DNA of 64,000 bases, taken from NCBI RefSeq assembly GCF_039871655.1, contig NZ_JBDPLZ010000007.1:62001-126000 (forward strand). Reading direction: 5' to 3'. Both the position numbers and the translations under genes were made by a program. The notes under the pieces were generated by a model that saw nothing but the letters and a program-made list of their open reading frames with translations, was not told where the DNA came from and searched no databases. Within the stretch, counting starts at the first letter, position 1; every line of letters begins with the position of its first letter. This document shows, one piece after another, positions 57,648 to 64,000 of the stretch. The stretch comes from Actinocorallia sp039871655 (GTDB taxonomy: Bacteria; Actinomycetota; Actinomycetes; Streptosporangiales; Streptosporangiaceae).

Positions 57648-58814
57648 TCAGTAAAGAATCTGGGCTTCACCGCAGGTGGTGGGCACGAAGACCACCTTGC
57701 CGTCGACCTCGTCGTAGACGCCCACGCAGGACCGGTAGAGCAGGTGGTCGCTGTACCGCGAGTGCACCACCCTGCTGGTCCAGCGGCCCTTGAGGTCCTG
57801 GAGGTTGGACAGCGCCCACTCCTCCGCGACGGAGGCGTCCGCGTTGGTGAAGGCGACGATCGTGCCGGCGTACCGCCCGTCCTTCTTGTTGTCGCGGATC
57901 CGGAGGGTCAGCCGGGCGTTGGCCTCCCCGGCGTCGTCCTTGTAGCCGGTGAAGTAGCCCCAGGTCTCGGTGCTGGCGTCGAGCTGGCCCGGCAGCTTCT
58001 TGTTGGTGAAGTGCGTCCAGCCCTTGGGGACGGCCCGCCGTGCGCTCGTCAGGCCCTTGCGCAGCGCCTCCCGGTAGCGGCCGTCCCTGATGACGCTCCG
58101 CTGGACGGAGACGCCGTCCGGCCGGGCGGCCCGGGCGTCGGGCGAGGGGGTGAGCGCGTACTGCGGCCCCTCGGAGGCCGCGTAGATGATCGTCGTCGGG
58201 CCGACCTTGTACTGGTATTTCTTGCCCTTCTTGCGAAGGAGCACTTCACGCACCGCGAGATATTCGGTGTACTTCGAGGTGAAGGACTTCTTGAACTTGA
58301 AGGTGTACTTTCCGTCGGCGGGCCCGGTCTTCGGCTTGGGCTTCGGCTTGGGTTTGACGCTGCTGCAGGTCCGGCACTCGGGCCGGCCCGACCCCTTGGG
58401 CTCGACGGTGTTGTTGATCGGCGGGCCGTCGATGCTGCCGCTCTGGTTGGGGTCGGGGGCGCCTCGCCCGTTTCGCAGGTTCTTGGCGAGCGGGAAGTAC
58501 AGGCCCGTGCCCTCGCCGTCCCAGGCCTCCAGCGCGGCGAACTGGACGGCGGGCGTCCAGCCGTCCCGCTTCTTGTCGCGCACCTTGAACCTGACGGTGA
58601 TCTTGTCCTGGGTCACCTCGTAGGTCCCGGTGGACTCGATGTTCCCGAAGGCCTTGGCCCTGCCGTTCTTCGTCTTGAACTTCCCCTTCGCCAGGGGCTT
58701 CGCCCGGGAGGACGACGCGTTCTCCGCCTCGTCCGCCTGGGCGGGGACGGCATGGACTCCCATGCCCAGGAGCAGCGAGCCCGCGGCGAGACCCACCGTG
58801 GCGATACGTTTCAT
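57648..58814 (-). CDS. Secreted multidomain hypothetical protein with a RDxKxxGW module
   Basis: A 388-residue protein with a signal peptide (MKRIATVGLAAGSLLLGMGVHA, cleavage near AQA). Residues about 45-220 contain a module with TGTYEVTQDKITVRFKVRDKKRDGWTPAVQF and KYTEYLAVREV. This is the same order as in the smaller protein at 59019-59480. A Cys pair (ECRTC) and a KPKPKPKPK linker split it. The C-terminal third has another LTLRIRDNKKDGRY segment plus two Cys. Family unknown; expected to be extracellular. Confidence 0.75.
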   Translation of the reverse strand: MKRIATVGLAAGSLLLGMGVHAVPAQADEAENASSSRAKPLAKGKFKTKNGRAKAFGNIESTGTYEVTQDKITVRFKVRDKKRDGWTPAVQFAALEAWDGEGTGLYFPLAKNLRNGRGAPDPNQSGSIDGPPINNTVEPKGSGRPECRTCSSVKPKPKPKPKTGPADGKYTFKFKKSFTSKYTEYLAVREVLLRKKGKKYQYKVGPTTIIYAASEGPQYALTPSPDARAARPDGVSVQRSVIRDGRYREALRKGLTSARRAVPKGWTHFTNKKLPGQLDASTETWGYFTGYKDDAGEANARLTLRIRDNKKDGRYAGTIVAFTNADASVAEEWALSNLQDLKGRWTSRVVHSRYSDHLLYRSCVGVYDEVDGKVVFVPTTCGEAQILY

Positions 58815-58951
58815 GCGGTCACTCCCCGTGCCTTTTCCGTCGCTAACCGGATTTTAGTGTTTTGGCCATGGATAACCTAGAACAATGGCGCGGAATGCAT
58901 CCGAATAGCGATGAATCGCGCTACCGAAACCCCACTCCGAGAGCACGGAGA

Positions 58952-58977
58952 GGCCCGGACGGATGACCGTCCGGGCC
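58952..58977. terminator. Hairpin downstream of the small secreted protein
   Basis: The perfect stem GGCCCGGACGG / CCGTCCGGGCC with a 4-nt loop lies about 40 bp after the stop of the minus-strand gene at 59019. It lacks a long T-run. Confidence 0.6.
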
Positions 58978-59018
58978 TTCACGCACGCGGCCCGTCCGCC
59001 GACGAGCCCCGCAAACCG

Positions 59019-59480
59019 TTAGAAGAGCTTCTTCCAGGGGCCGACCCTGACGACCTTCGAAGAGGTCGACTTACTGGCTCCCTCGCGCACCTGCAGGTGG
59101 GTTCCCGTCGTGGACCAGAACCGGTTGACCTTGTAGTTGAACTTCTGGTCGGCGGGAAGTTTCGTGCTCACGTACTCGACGCCCCTGTGGACCGAGTGGT
59201 GCCACTTGCCGCCCCGCCAGACGCGGAACTGGATGGTCGGCGACCACCCGTTCTTCTTGGTGTCGCGGATCCAGCCGCTGATGGTGATCTTGTCACCGTT
59301 GCGGGTGTAGGTTCCGTCGCCCTTGATCGTCCGCCAAATGGACCCCTTCTTGCCGTCGAAGGTGGACCACTTCTTGGTCACCCTCTTCTGCGTCGGGGCG
59401 GCGTTGGCGGGGACCGCGGTCAGACCCACGCCGGCGCCGAGAACGACGGCGGTCATGGTGACCACAGCAGTACGCCGCAT
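59019..59480 (-). CDS. Small secreted hypothetical protein with a RDxKxxGW module
   Basis: A 153-residue protein. Start at 59480 (MRRTAVVTMTAVVLGAGVG) with GGGAG well placed; GTG 59489 is less likely. A signal peptide ends near ANA. The mature part reads GTYTRNGDKITISGWIRDTKKNGWSPTIQF, then KWHHSVHRGVEYVST, then HLQVREG. This matches the N-terminal module of its neighbour at 57648-58814. No Cys is present. Family unknown. It is probably a paralogous secreted protein, in tandem with its larger relative on the same strand. Confidence 0.78.
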   Translation of the reverse strand: MRRTAVVTMTAVVLGAGVGLTAVPANAAPTQKRVTKKWSTFDGKKGSIWRTIKGDGTYTRNGDKITISGWIRDTKKNGWSPTIQFRVWRGGKWHHSVHRGVEYVSTKLPADQKFNYKVNRFWSTTGTHLQVREGASKSTSSKVVRVGPWKKLF

Positions 59481-59823
59481 ATTGATCACTCCCTGAGAGT
59501 TCGTGCTACCGGTCAGGGACTGTATCGGTTAGACGAAGATCATCTTTATTGCCCACATACGGGGGGATTCGTCGGGGTAGAAATTCGGCCCGCACGAGAA
59601 CCAAACAACGATCCGCACCGTCCAACAGGGGATGCACGGCCGCCGGAGCGCGAGAACCGCGCCCCCTCGTACCCGGGCCCACCTGTGGCGATACGGAGAG
59701 GCATCACCTCGACACACCGGCACCCGAGGTTGCATGTGCCCTTCATCACTTTTCCGTGGAGAACCCGGAGCATGCCGAAAGGAAGGCTGGGCATACCGCT
59801 GAGTTCAGGAGAGACTGCACTCA
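59481..59823. other. 343-bp divergent intergenic region
   Basis: It lies between the divergent genes starting at 59480 (-) and 59824 (+). It is less GC-rich at 59520-59600. ORFs found here on either strand lack ribosome binding sites and conserved content. It presumably carries both promoters, but I find no clear consensus hexamers. Confidence 0.5.
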
Positions 59824-60774
59824 GTGATGAGAAACCGGCGCCCCGCTCCCCTCAGCGGCATGACCCTCTGCGCGCTGCTCCTGCTCGCGCTCCTGCCGTT
59901 CCTTCTGGGCGGCCGGAACACCCCCGAAGGCTCCGTCCCCGCCTACGACGTGGTGCTGACCGTGCGGCCCGACGGCACCGTGCACGTCCGCGAGGCCTTC
60001 ACCTTCGACTACGCCCGGCCCCAGACCCACGGCCTGGTCCGCGGCGTCCGGGAGCGCGACGGCGACCGCGTCTACCGCATGCGCGGCCTCACCGTCACGA
60101 GCACCACGAACGCCCCCGTCGACGTGCAGGTGGAGGAGTTCCTGCACGACCTCCACATCGTCATCGGCGAGGGCAGGACCGCCTCCGGCCGTCACACCTA
60201 CGTCCTCGACTACGACCTGCTGGACGTCTTCACCCCGGTCCCCGGACGCGACGAGTTCGTGTGGGAGCTGCTGGACCCCGGCTGGCCCGTGCCGGTGGTG
60301 GAGGCCGCCGTGCGGATCGAGGGACCAGCCGCGTTCGCCGCGGGCTGCCTGGCCGGGGCCTCCGACCAGGTCACCCCCTGCGCCCGGAGACAGGCGGGCC
60401 CCGCCGCCGTGGAATTCCACCAGAGCGATCTACGGCCCCACGAGGGCGTGAAGATCCGCGCCGCGTTCCCCGAAGGCGTCCTCGACCCCGCGGAGCCCCG
60501 CTACGCGCCTCCGCACACGGCCTTCACGCCCTGGGGCTGGACGGCGCTGCTGCTGGCCCTCCCGGTGGCCCTGGTGGCCCGCTACCGCACCCCCGTGTGG
60601 CTACGCCGAACCCTGCTCGGGCTCGGGACCTGCACGGTGCTGTGGGACCTGCTGGTCGAGACGGTGCCCGGCGGGCTCGGCCGGATCGCGGTGGGCGACC
60701 CGTTGCTGGGCGGGCTCGGCCTGCTGCTCCTGGGCGCCCTGGCCGCCCGCCCGCCCACACTGCGCCGGGGTTAG
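59824..60774 (+). CDS. DUF2207-type membrane protein (shortened)
   Basis: A 316-residue protein. An N-terminal helix (LCALLLLALLPFLLGG) is followed by an extracytoplasmic beta-rich domain. Its DUF2207 pattern is: YDVVLTVRPDGTVHVREAFTFDYARPQTHGLVRGV, YVLDYDLLDVFTPVPGRDEFVWELLDPGWPVPV, VKIRAAFPEGV. C-terminal helices follow at about 240-310. Typical YciQ-like members have a much longer cytosolic C-terminal half, which is absent here. Function unknown. The start is GTG 59824 or ATG 59827. It converges with the next gene and overlaps it by 4 nt. Confidence 0.78.
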   Translation: MMRNRRPAPLSGMTLCALLLLALLPFLLGGRNTPEGSVPAYDVVLTVRPDGTVHVREAFTFDYARPQTHGLVRGVRERDGDRVYRMRGLTVTSTTNAPVDVQVEEFLHDLHIVIGEGRTASGRHTYVLDYDLLDVFTPVPGRDEFVWELLDPGWPVPVVEAAVRIEGPAAFAAGCLAGASDQVTPCARRQAGPAAVEFHQSDLRPHEGVKIRAAFPEGVLDPAEPRYAPPHTAFTPWGWTALLLALPVALVARYRTPVWLRRTLLGLGTCTVLWDLLVETVPGGLGRIAVGDPLLGGLGLLLLGALAARPPTLRRG

Positions 60775-61586
60775 TCCCGGTCTTCCTTCTCCCACCACGG
60801 CTCGGCCGGGATCTCGGCGGACCCCTCCTTCGCGCCGGACCCCGCGGACTTCTCCAAGCCGACGGCCTCGGCGGCCCCGTACCCGTCGTCCTTGTAGGCC
60901 TCCGCCCACTGGGCGTCCTCGTCCTCGTCGTCGCCGAGCTCCTCGTCGCGCAGCAGCACCCCGCAGACCGCGCGGATCTTGTCCTCGCGGATCGCGCCCC
61001 GCCGCATCAGCTTGGGCAGCGAACCGGTGAGGTCCACGATCGAGGAGGCCCTGCCGTCTCCGGCGGGCCCCCCGTCGAGGTAGACCGAGACTCCCTCGCC
61101 CAGCATCGTCTCGGCCTCGGCCGCGGTGCGGGCCGCCGGGGCGCCGCTCAGGTTGGCGCTGGAGACCGCCAGCGGACCGGTCTCCTTGAGCAGTTCCAAA
61201 GCCAGGTCGTGCAGCGGCATCCGCACCGCCACCGTGCCCTTGGTCTCCCCCAGGTTCCACGACAGGCTCGGGTTGGCCCGGCAGATGATGGTCAGCGCGC
61301 CCGGCCAGAACTCGTCGATCAGATCCTGCCCGTAGGGGCCGAGATCCTCGATGAGCGCGGTCGCCGCGCGCACCGAGCCGACCAGCACCGGCGGCGGCAT
61401 CTCCCTGCCGCGCCGCTTGGTGTCCAGCAGCTTCTGCACCGCCGAGGGGGTGAACGCGTCGGCGGCTATGCCGTAGACGGTGTCGGTGGGAAGGACGACG
61501 ACCTCTCCCCTGCGCAGGCAGGAGGCCGCGTCCGCGATCCCCCGGGTGCGCTCGAGGGGGTCCGAACAGTCGTAGTGCCGGCTCAT
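60771..61586 (-). CDS. L-threonylcarbamoyladenylate synthase (Sua5/YrdC/TsaC family)
   Basis: A 271-residue enzyme making threonylcarbamoyl-AMP for the t6A37 modification of ANN-decoding tRNAs. Marks: GEVVVLPTDTVYGIAADAF, KRRGREMPPPVLVGS, FWPGALTIICRANP, VAVRMPLHDLAL and GPLAVSSANLSG. The C-terminal 70 residues are acidic, with no recognised Sua5 domain. It lies 7 bp after prmC on the same strand in the rpmE-prfA-prmC group. Confidence 0.93.
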   Translation of the reverse strand: MSRHYDCSDPLERTRGIADAASCLRRGEVVVLPTDTVYGIAADAFTPSAVQKLLDTKRRGREMPPPVLVGSVRAATALIEDLGPYGQDLIDEFWPGALTIICRANPSLSWNLGETKGTVAVRMPLHDLALELLKETGPLAVSSANLSGAPAARTAAEAETMLGEGVSVYLDGGPAGDGRASSIVDLTGSLPKLMRRGAIREDKIRAVCGVLLRDEELGDDEDEDAQWAEAYKDDGYGAAEAVGLEKSAGSGAKEGSAEIPAEPWWEKEDRD

Positions 61587-61593
61587 GCGGGTG

Positions 61594-62454
61594 CTACTCC
61601 GTGGTCAGGCGGGCCGTGACGAACCGGTCCCGGTCGGTGAGATCACGACGGTTGCGCTGGTCGCGCCAGCCGTTTTCCTCGGCGAAGATCCAGTAGACGG
61701 GTGCTCCCTGCAGGTCGCTGTGCTCGACCGCGACGAAGCCGCCGGGCCGCAGCAGCCTGCGCGCGGTGCGCTCGACCACCCGGACGGCGTCCAGCCCGTC
61801 GTCCCCGCCGCCCCACAGGGCCGCGGCGGGATCGTGGTCGCGGACGTCGCGCGGCACGTACTCCCACTCGCTCATCGGAATGTAGGGCGGGTTGCTGACC
61901 ACCAGGTCGACCAGACCGTTGAGCTCGGGCAAAGCCTGGGCGAAATCCGTGTGGTGCAGGGTGACCTGGCCGCGCTCGTCCAGGTTCTCGATGTTGCGGG
62001 ACGCCCACCGGTGGGCGTCGGCGTCGAGTTCGACGGCGTGGACGCGGGCCTGCGGCACCTCCTGGGCGATCGACAGCGCGATCGCGCCGGAACCCGTGCC
62101 CAGGTCGACCACGACCGGGTCGGCCACGTCCATCTCCCGCAGGGTGTCGATGGCCCAGCCGGCGACCACCTCGGTCTCCGGACGGGGCACGAACACCCCG
62201 GGGCCGACGGACAGCTCCAGATAGCGGAAGAAAGCGCGCCCGGTGATGTGCTGCAGCGGCTCTCCGGCCTCACGGCGGGCGATGCCCTCCCAGAAGCGGG
62301 CGTCGAAGGCGCTGTCGGGAAGGGTGTGCAGCTCGCCGCGGCTCACTCCGTGCACGGCGGCGGCCAGCTCCTCGGCGTCGGCACGGGGCGAGGCGACACC
62401 GGCTTCTGCCAGCCGTGTCGTAGCCCGCGCGATCTCGTCGAGAAGCAAGTTCAT
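61594..62454 (-). CDS. prmC: Peptide chain release factor N5-glutamine methyltransferase
   Basis: A 286-residue SAM-dependent enzyme that methylates the GGQ glutamine of release factors. The N-terminal helical domain (DEIARATTRLAEAGVASPRADAEELAA) is followed by the Rossmann domain with VVDLGTGSGAIALSIAQEVP. The catalytic NPPY motif is in VVSNPPYIPMSE. Its start overlaps the prfA stop (TAATG). Confidence 0.96.
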   Translation of the reverse strand: MNLLLDEIARATTRLAEAGVASPRADAEELAAAVHGVSRGELHTLPDSAFDARFWEGIARREAGEPLQHITGRAFFRYLELSVGPGVFVPRPETEVVAGWAIDTLREMDVADPVVVDLGTGSGAIALSIAQEVPQARVHAVELDADAHRWASRNIENLDERGQVTLHHTDFAQALPELNGLVDLVVSNPPYIPMSEWEYVPRDVRDHDPAAALWGGGDDGLDAVRVVERTARRLLRPGGFVAVEHSDLQGAPVYWIFAEENGWRDQRNRRDLTDRDRFVTARLTTE

Positions 62455-63509
62455 TATTGCTGAATTTCGTCCAGCCTGCGTTCCATGTCGGCGTCGACCA
62501 GCGCCTGGATCACCGCTTGCAGGTCTCCGTCCATCACCTGGTCGAGGTTATACGCCTTGAAGCCGACCCGGTGGTCGGAGATGCGGTTCTCCGGAAAGTT
62601 GTAGGTGCGGATGCGCTCGGAACGGTCGACCGTGCGCACCTGGGCCTTGCGCTCGGCCGAGGCCGCGGCGTCGGCCTCCTCCTGCGCGGCGGCCAGCAGC
62701 CGGGAGCGCAGGACGCGCAGCGCCGACTCCTTGTTCTGCAGCTGGCTCTTCTCGTTCTGGCACTGCACGACCGTGCCGGTGGGGAGGTGGGTGATCCGCA
62801 CGGCCGAGTCGGTGGTGTTGACCGACTGCCCGCCGGGGCCGCCGGAGCGGAACACGTCGACGCGCAGGTCGTTCGGGTCGATCTGGATGTCGATGTCCTC
62901 GGCCTCGGGGGTGACCAGCACCCCGGCCGCCGAGGTGTGGATCCGGCCCTGGGACTCGGTGACCGGCACCCGCTGCACCCGGTGCACGCCGCCCTCCCAC
63001 TTGAGCCTCGACCAGGCGCCCTCCTTGGCCTTCACCGCCATGGTGACGCTCTTGTAGCCGCCCAGGTCCGACAGCTGGGAGTCGATGATCTCGGTCTTCC
63101 AGCCGATCCGCTCGGAGTAGCGGGTGTACATCCGCAGGAGGTCGCCGGCGAACAGGGCCGACTCCTCGCCGCCCTCACCCGCCTTGATCTCCAGGATCAC
63201 GTCCTTGTCGTCGTTGGGGTCGCGCGGGACCAGCAGGCGCTTGAGGCGTTCGTTCAGCTCCTCGATCCGCCCCTCCAGGACGGTCGCCTCCTCGGCGAAC
63301 GCGCTGTCCTCCGAGGCCAGCTCCCTGGCGGTGGCCAGGTCGTCCTCGGCCGACTCCAGCTCCTTGTACGCCTCGACGATCGGGCGCAGGTGGGCATAGC
63401 GCTTGCCCAGCTCACGCGCCTTCCTCTGGTCGGCGTGAACGGCCGGATCACCGAGCGCCTGCTCGATGTCGGCGTACTCGCGCAGGAAGTCGTCGAGGTC
63501 GAAATTCAC
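62454..63509 (-). CDS. prfA: Peptide chain release factor 1
   Basis: A 351-residue RF1 recognising UAA and UAG. The GGQ loop is RSGGPGGQSVNTTDSAVRITHLPTG. The codon-recognition region contains VHRVQRVPVTESQGRIHTSAAGV with the PVT motif, which marks RF1 rather than RF2. It is coupled to prmC, its modifying enzyme. Confidence 0.97.
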   Translation of the reverse strand: MNFDLDDFLREYADIEQALGDPAVHADQRKARELGKRYAHLRPIVEAYKELESAEDDLATARELASEDSAFAEEATVLEGRIEELNERLKRLLVPRDPNDDKDVILEIKAGEGGEESALFAGDLLRMYTRYSERIGWKTEIIDSQLSDLGGYKSVTMAVKAKEGAWSRLKWEGGVHRVQRVPVTESQGRIHTSAAGVLVTPEAEDIDIQIDPNDLRVDVFRSGGPGGQSVNTTDSAVRITHLPTGTVVQCQNEKSQLQNKESALRVLRSRLLAAAQEEADAAASAERKAQVRTVDRSERIRTYNFPENRISDHRVGFKAYNLDQVMDGDLQAVIQALVDADMERRLDEIQQ

Positions 63510-63627
63510 TGTCTGCTCTCTTCAGGCGACGGACCGTGGATCATTCAGCGCACCGGCGTGCGTTCGGCCACGGACAGCTCGCCGCCAGGCGTGCGTCTAT
63601 CAGTGGAGGGGGGTGGACAGAAGCGGA

Positions 63628-63666
63628 GCCCGGCCGCACGGCTGCCTTCGCAGCCCGCGGCCGGGC
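63628..63666 (-). terminator. Hairpin between rpmE and prfA
   Basis: GCCCGGCCGCACGGCTGC pairs with GCAGCC-CGCGGCCGGGC (one bulge) around a CTTC loop, just after the rpmE stop. It suggests that rpmE and prfA are at least partly separate transcripts. Confidence 0.75.
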
Positions 63667-63677
63667 CCGGTGTCCGC

Positions 63678-63899
63678 CTACTTGCCCGCGGCCTTCTTCT
63701 TGCCGAAGCGAGCCTCGAAGCGGGCCACGCGGCCGCCGGTGTCGAGGAGCTTCTGCTTGCCCGTGTAGAACGGGTGGCACTGGGAGCACACGTCAGAGCG
63801 GATGACGCCGCTCTCCACGGTGCTGCGGGTCTTGAACGTCGCGCCGCACGTACAGGTCACCTCGGTGACCACGTAGTTCGGGTGGATGTCAGGCTTCAT
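63678..63899 (-). CDS. rpmE: 50S ribosomal protein L31, zinc-binding form
   Basis: A 73-residue ribosomal protein starting at 63899 (MKPDIHPNYVVTEVTCTCGATF). The zinc ligands are the Cys of CTCG and CSQCHPFYTGKQK, so this is the C+ (Zn-loaded) paralog. A longer frame to 63974 is not used. It is followed by prfA in the same direction, the usual actinobacterial order. Confidence 0.97.
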   Translation of the reverse strand: MKPDIHPNYVVTEVTCTCGATFKTRSTVESGVIRSDVCSQCHPFYTGKQKLLDTGGRVARFEARFGKKKAAGK

Positions 63900-64000
63900 G
63901 GGAGATCTCCTTCGAGACGGCGCCGGGTCAACCACGAGGTGCCGGGGCTGGGAACCGGGGCCTTGGCCTTTCAAGTATGCCGGATACCAGAACGTGCCGG

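Noticed and set aside
58911..61619. A 902-codon open frame on the plus strand
   Set aside because: It covers parts of four real genes in other frames and encodes low-complexity Arg/Gly/Pro-rich sequence.

Overview
The window is a chromosomal segment of a very GC-rich actinomycete. Supporting markers are GTG/TTG starts, the mismatch endonuclease NucS, the Mec-CysO-CysM cysteine pathway, DUF3039, DUF2017, DUF2550 and SCO5389-type proteins, and a DivIVA/FilP-type coiled-coil protein. The order of nucS, the SCO5389-like gene, the coiled-coil gene, mce, thiolase, atp operon, prfA and rpmE resembles what I remember of the core chromosome of Streptomyces and its relatives. The MEDS regulators and the lack of an obvious scy gene would also fit Streptosporangiales, but I cannot fix the genus. 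I see no phage, insertion sequence, CRISPR array or rRNA operon.

Layout. 1-5 kb: an edge fragment of a membrane protein, a YdeI-like protein, purU, a secreted esterase lipoprotein, a D-threonine-aldolase-like PLP enzyme, a DUF3618 protein and bcp, followed by an unusual tRNA with a UAG anticodon. 5.3-9 kb: two consecutive copies of a MEDS-STAS / MEDS-HATPase regulatory pair. 9-16 kb (mostly minus strand): rdgB, rph, an MBL hydrolase, murI and a thioesterase, with a stand-alone L7/L12-like protein on the plus strand, then cysM-cysO with a short cysteine-containing leader ORF, mec, DUF2017 and clpS. 16-26 kb: pncB-pncA (NAD salvage), a DEAD/DEAH helicase, two LPXTG surface proteins, YqgE, DUF3039, an M43 metalloprotease, malic enzyme and a YbbN-like protein. 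26-33 kb: a degenerate ABC ATPase with its membrane partner, DUF4230, thiolase, mce, a hendecad-repeat cytoskeletal protein and an AI-2E-type transporter. 34-42 kb: hydrolases, 3-hydroxybutyryl-CoA dehydrogenase, an LLM oxidoreductase, an aldehyde dehydrogenase, a site-2 protease, and a TetR/MpaB divergent pair with a clear operator.

42.5-45 kb holds the most distinctive region. Four consecutive small secreted proteins share a signal peptide beginning M-x-K-E-T. Each is preceded by an almost identical 88-90 bp promoter-plus-leader block and followed by its own terminator. Their mature parts differ, but each has exactly two cysteines. I do not recognise this family.

45-64 kb is mostly minus-strand housekeeping: nucS, a sulfotransferase and GNAT pair (plus strand), PduO-type cobalamin adenosyltransferase, DUF2550, the complete F-type ATP synthase operon with two small accessory membrane proteins, wecA, two related secreted proteins, a DUF2207 protein, a threonylcarbamoyl-AMP synthase, prmC, prfA and rpmE.

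Functional links: rpmE-prfA-prmC-threonylcarbamoyl-AMP synthase serve translation; mce, PduO and thiolase fit acyl-CoA and B12-dependent methylmalonyl-CoA metabolism; cysO/cysM/mec form a sulfur-carrier route to cysteine; pncA/pncB salvage NAD.
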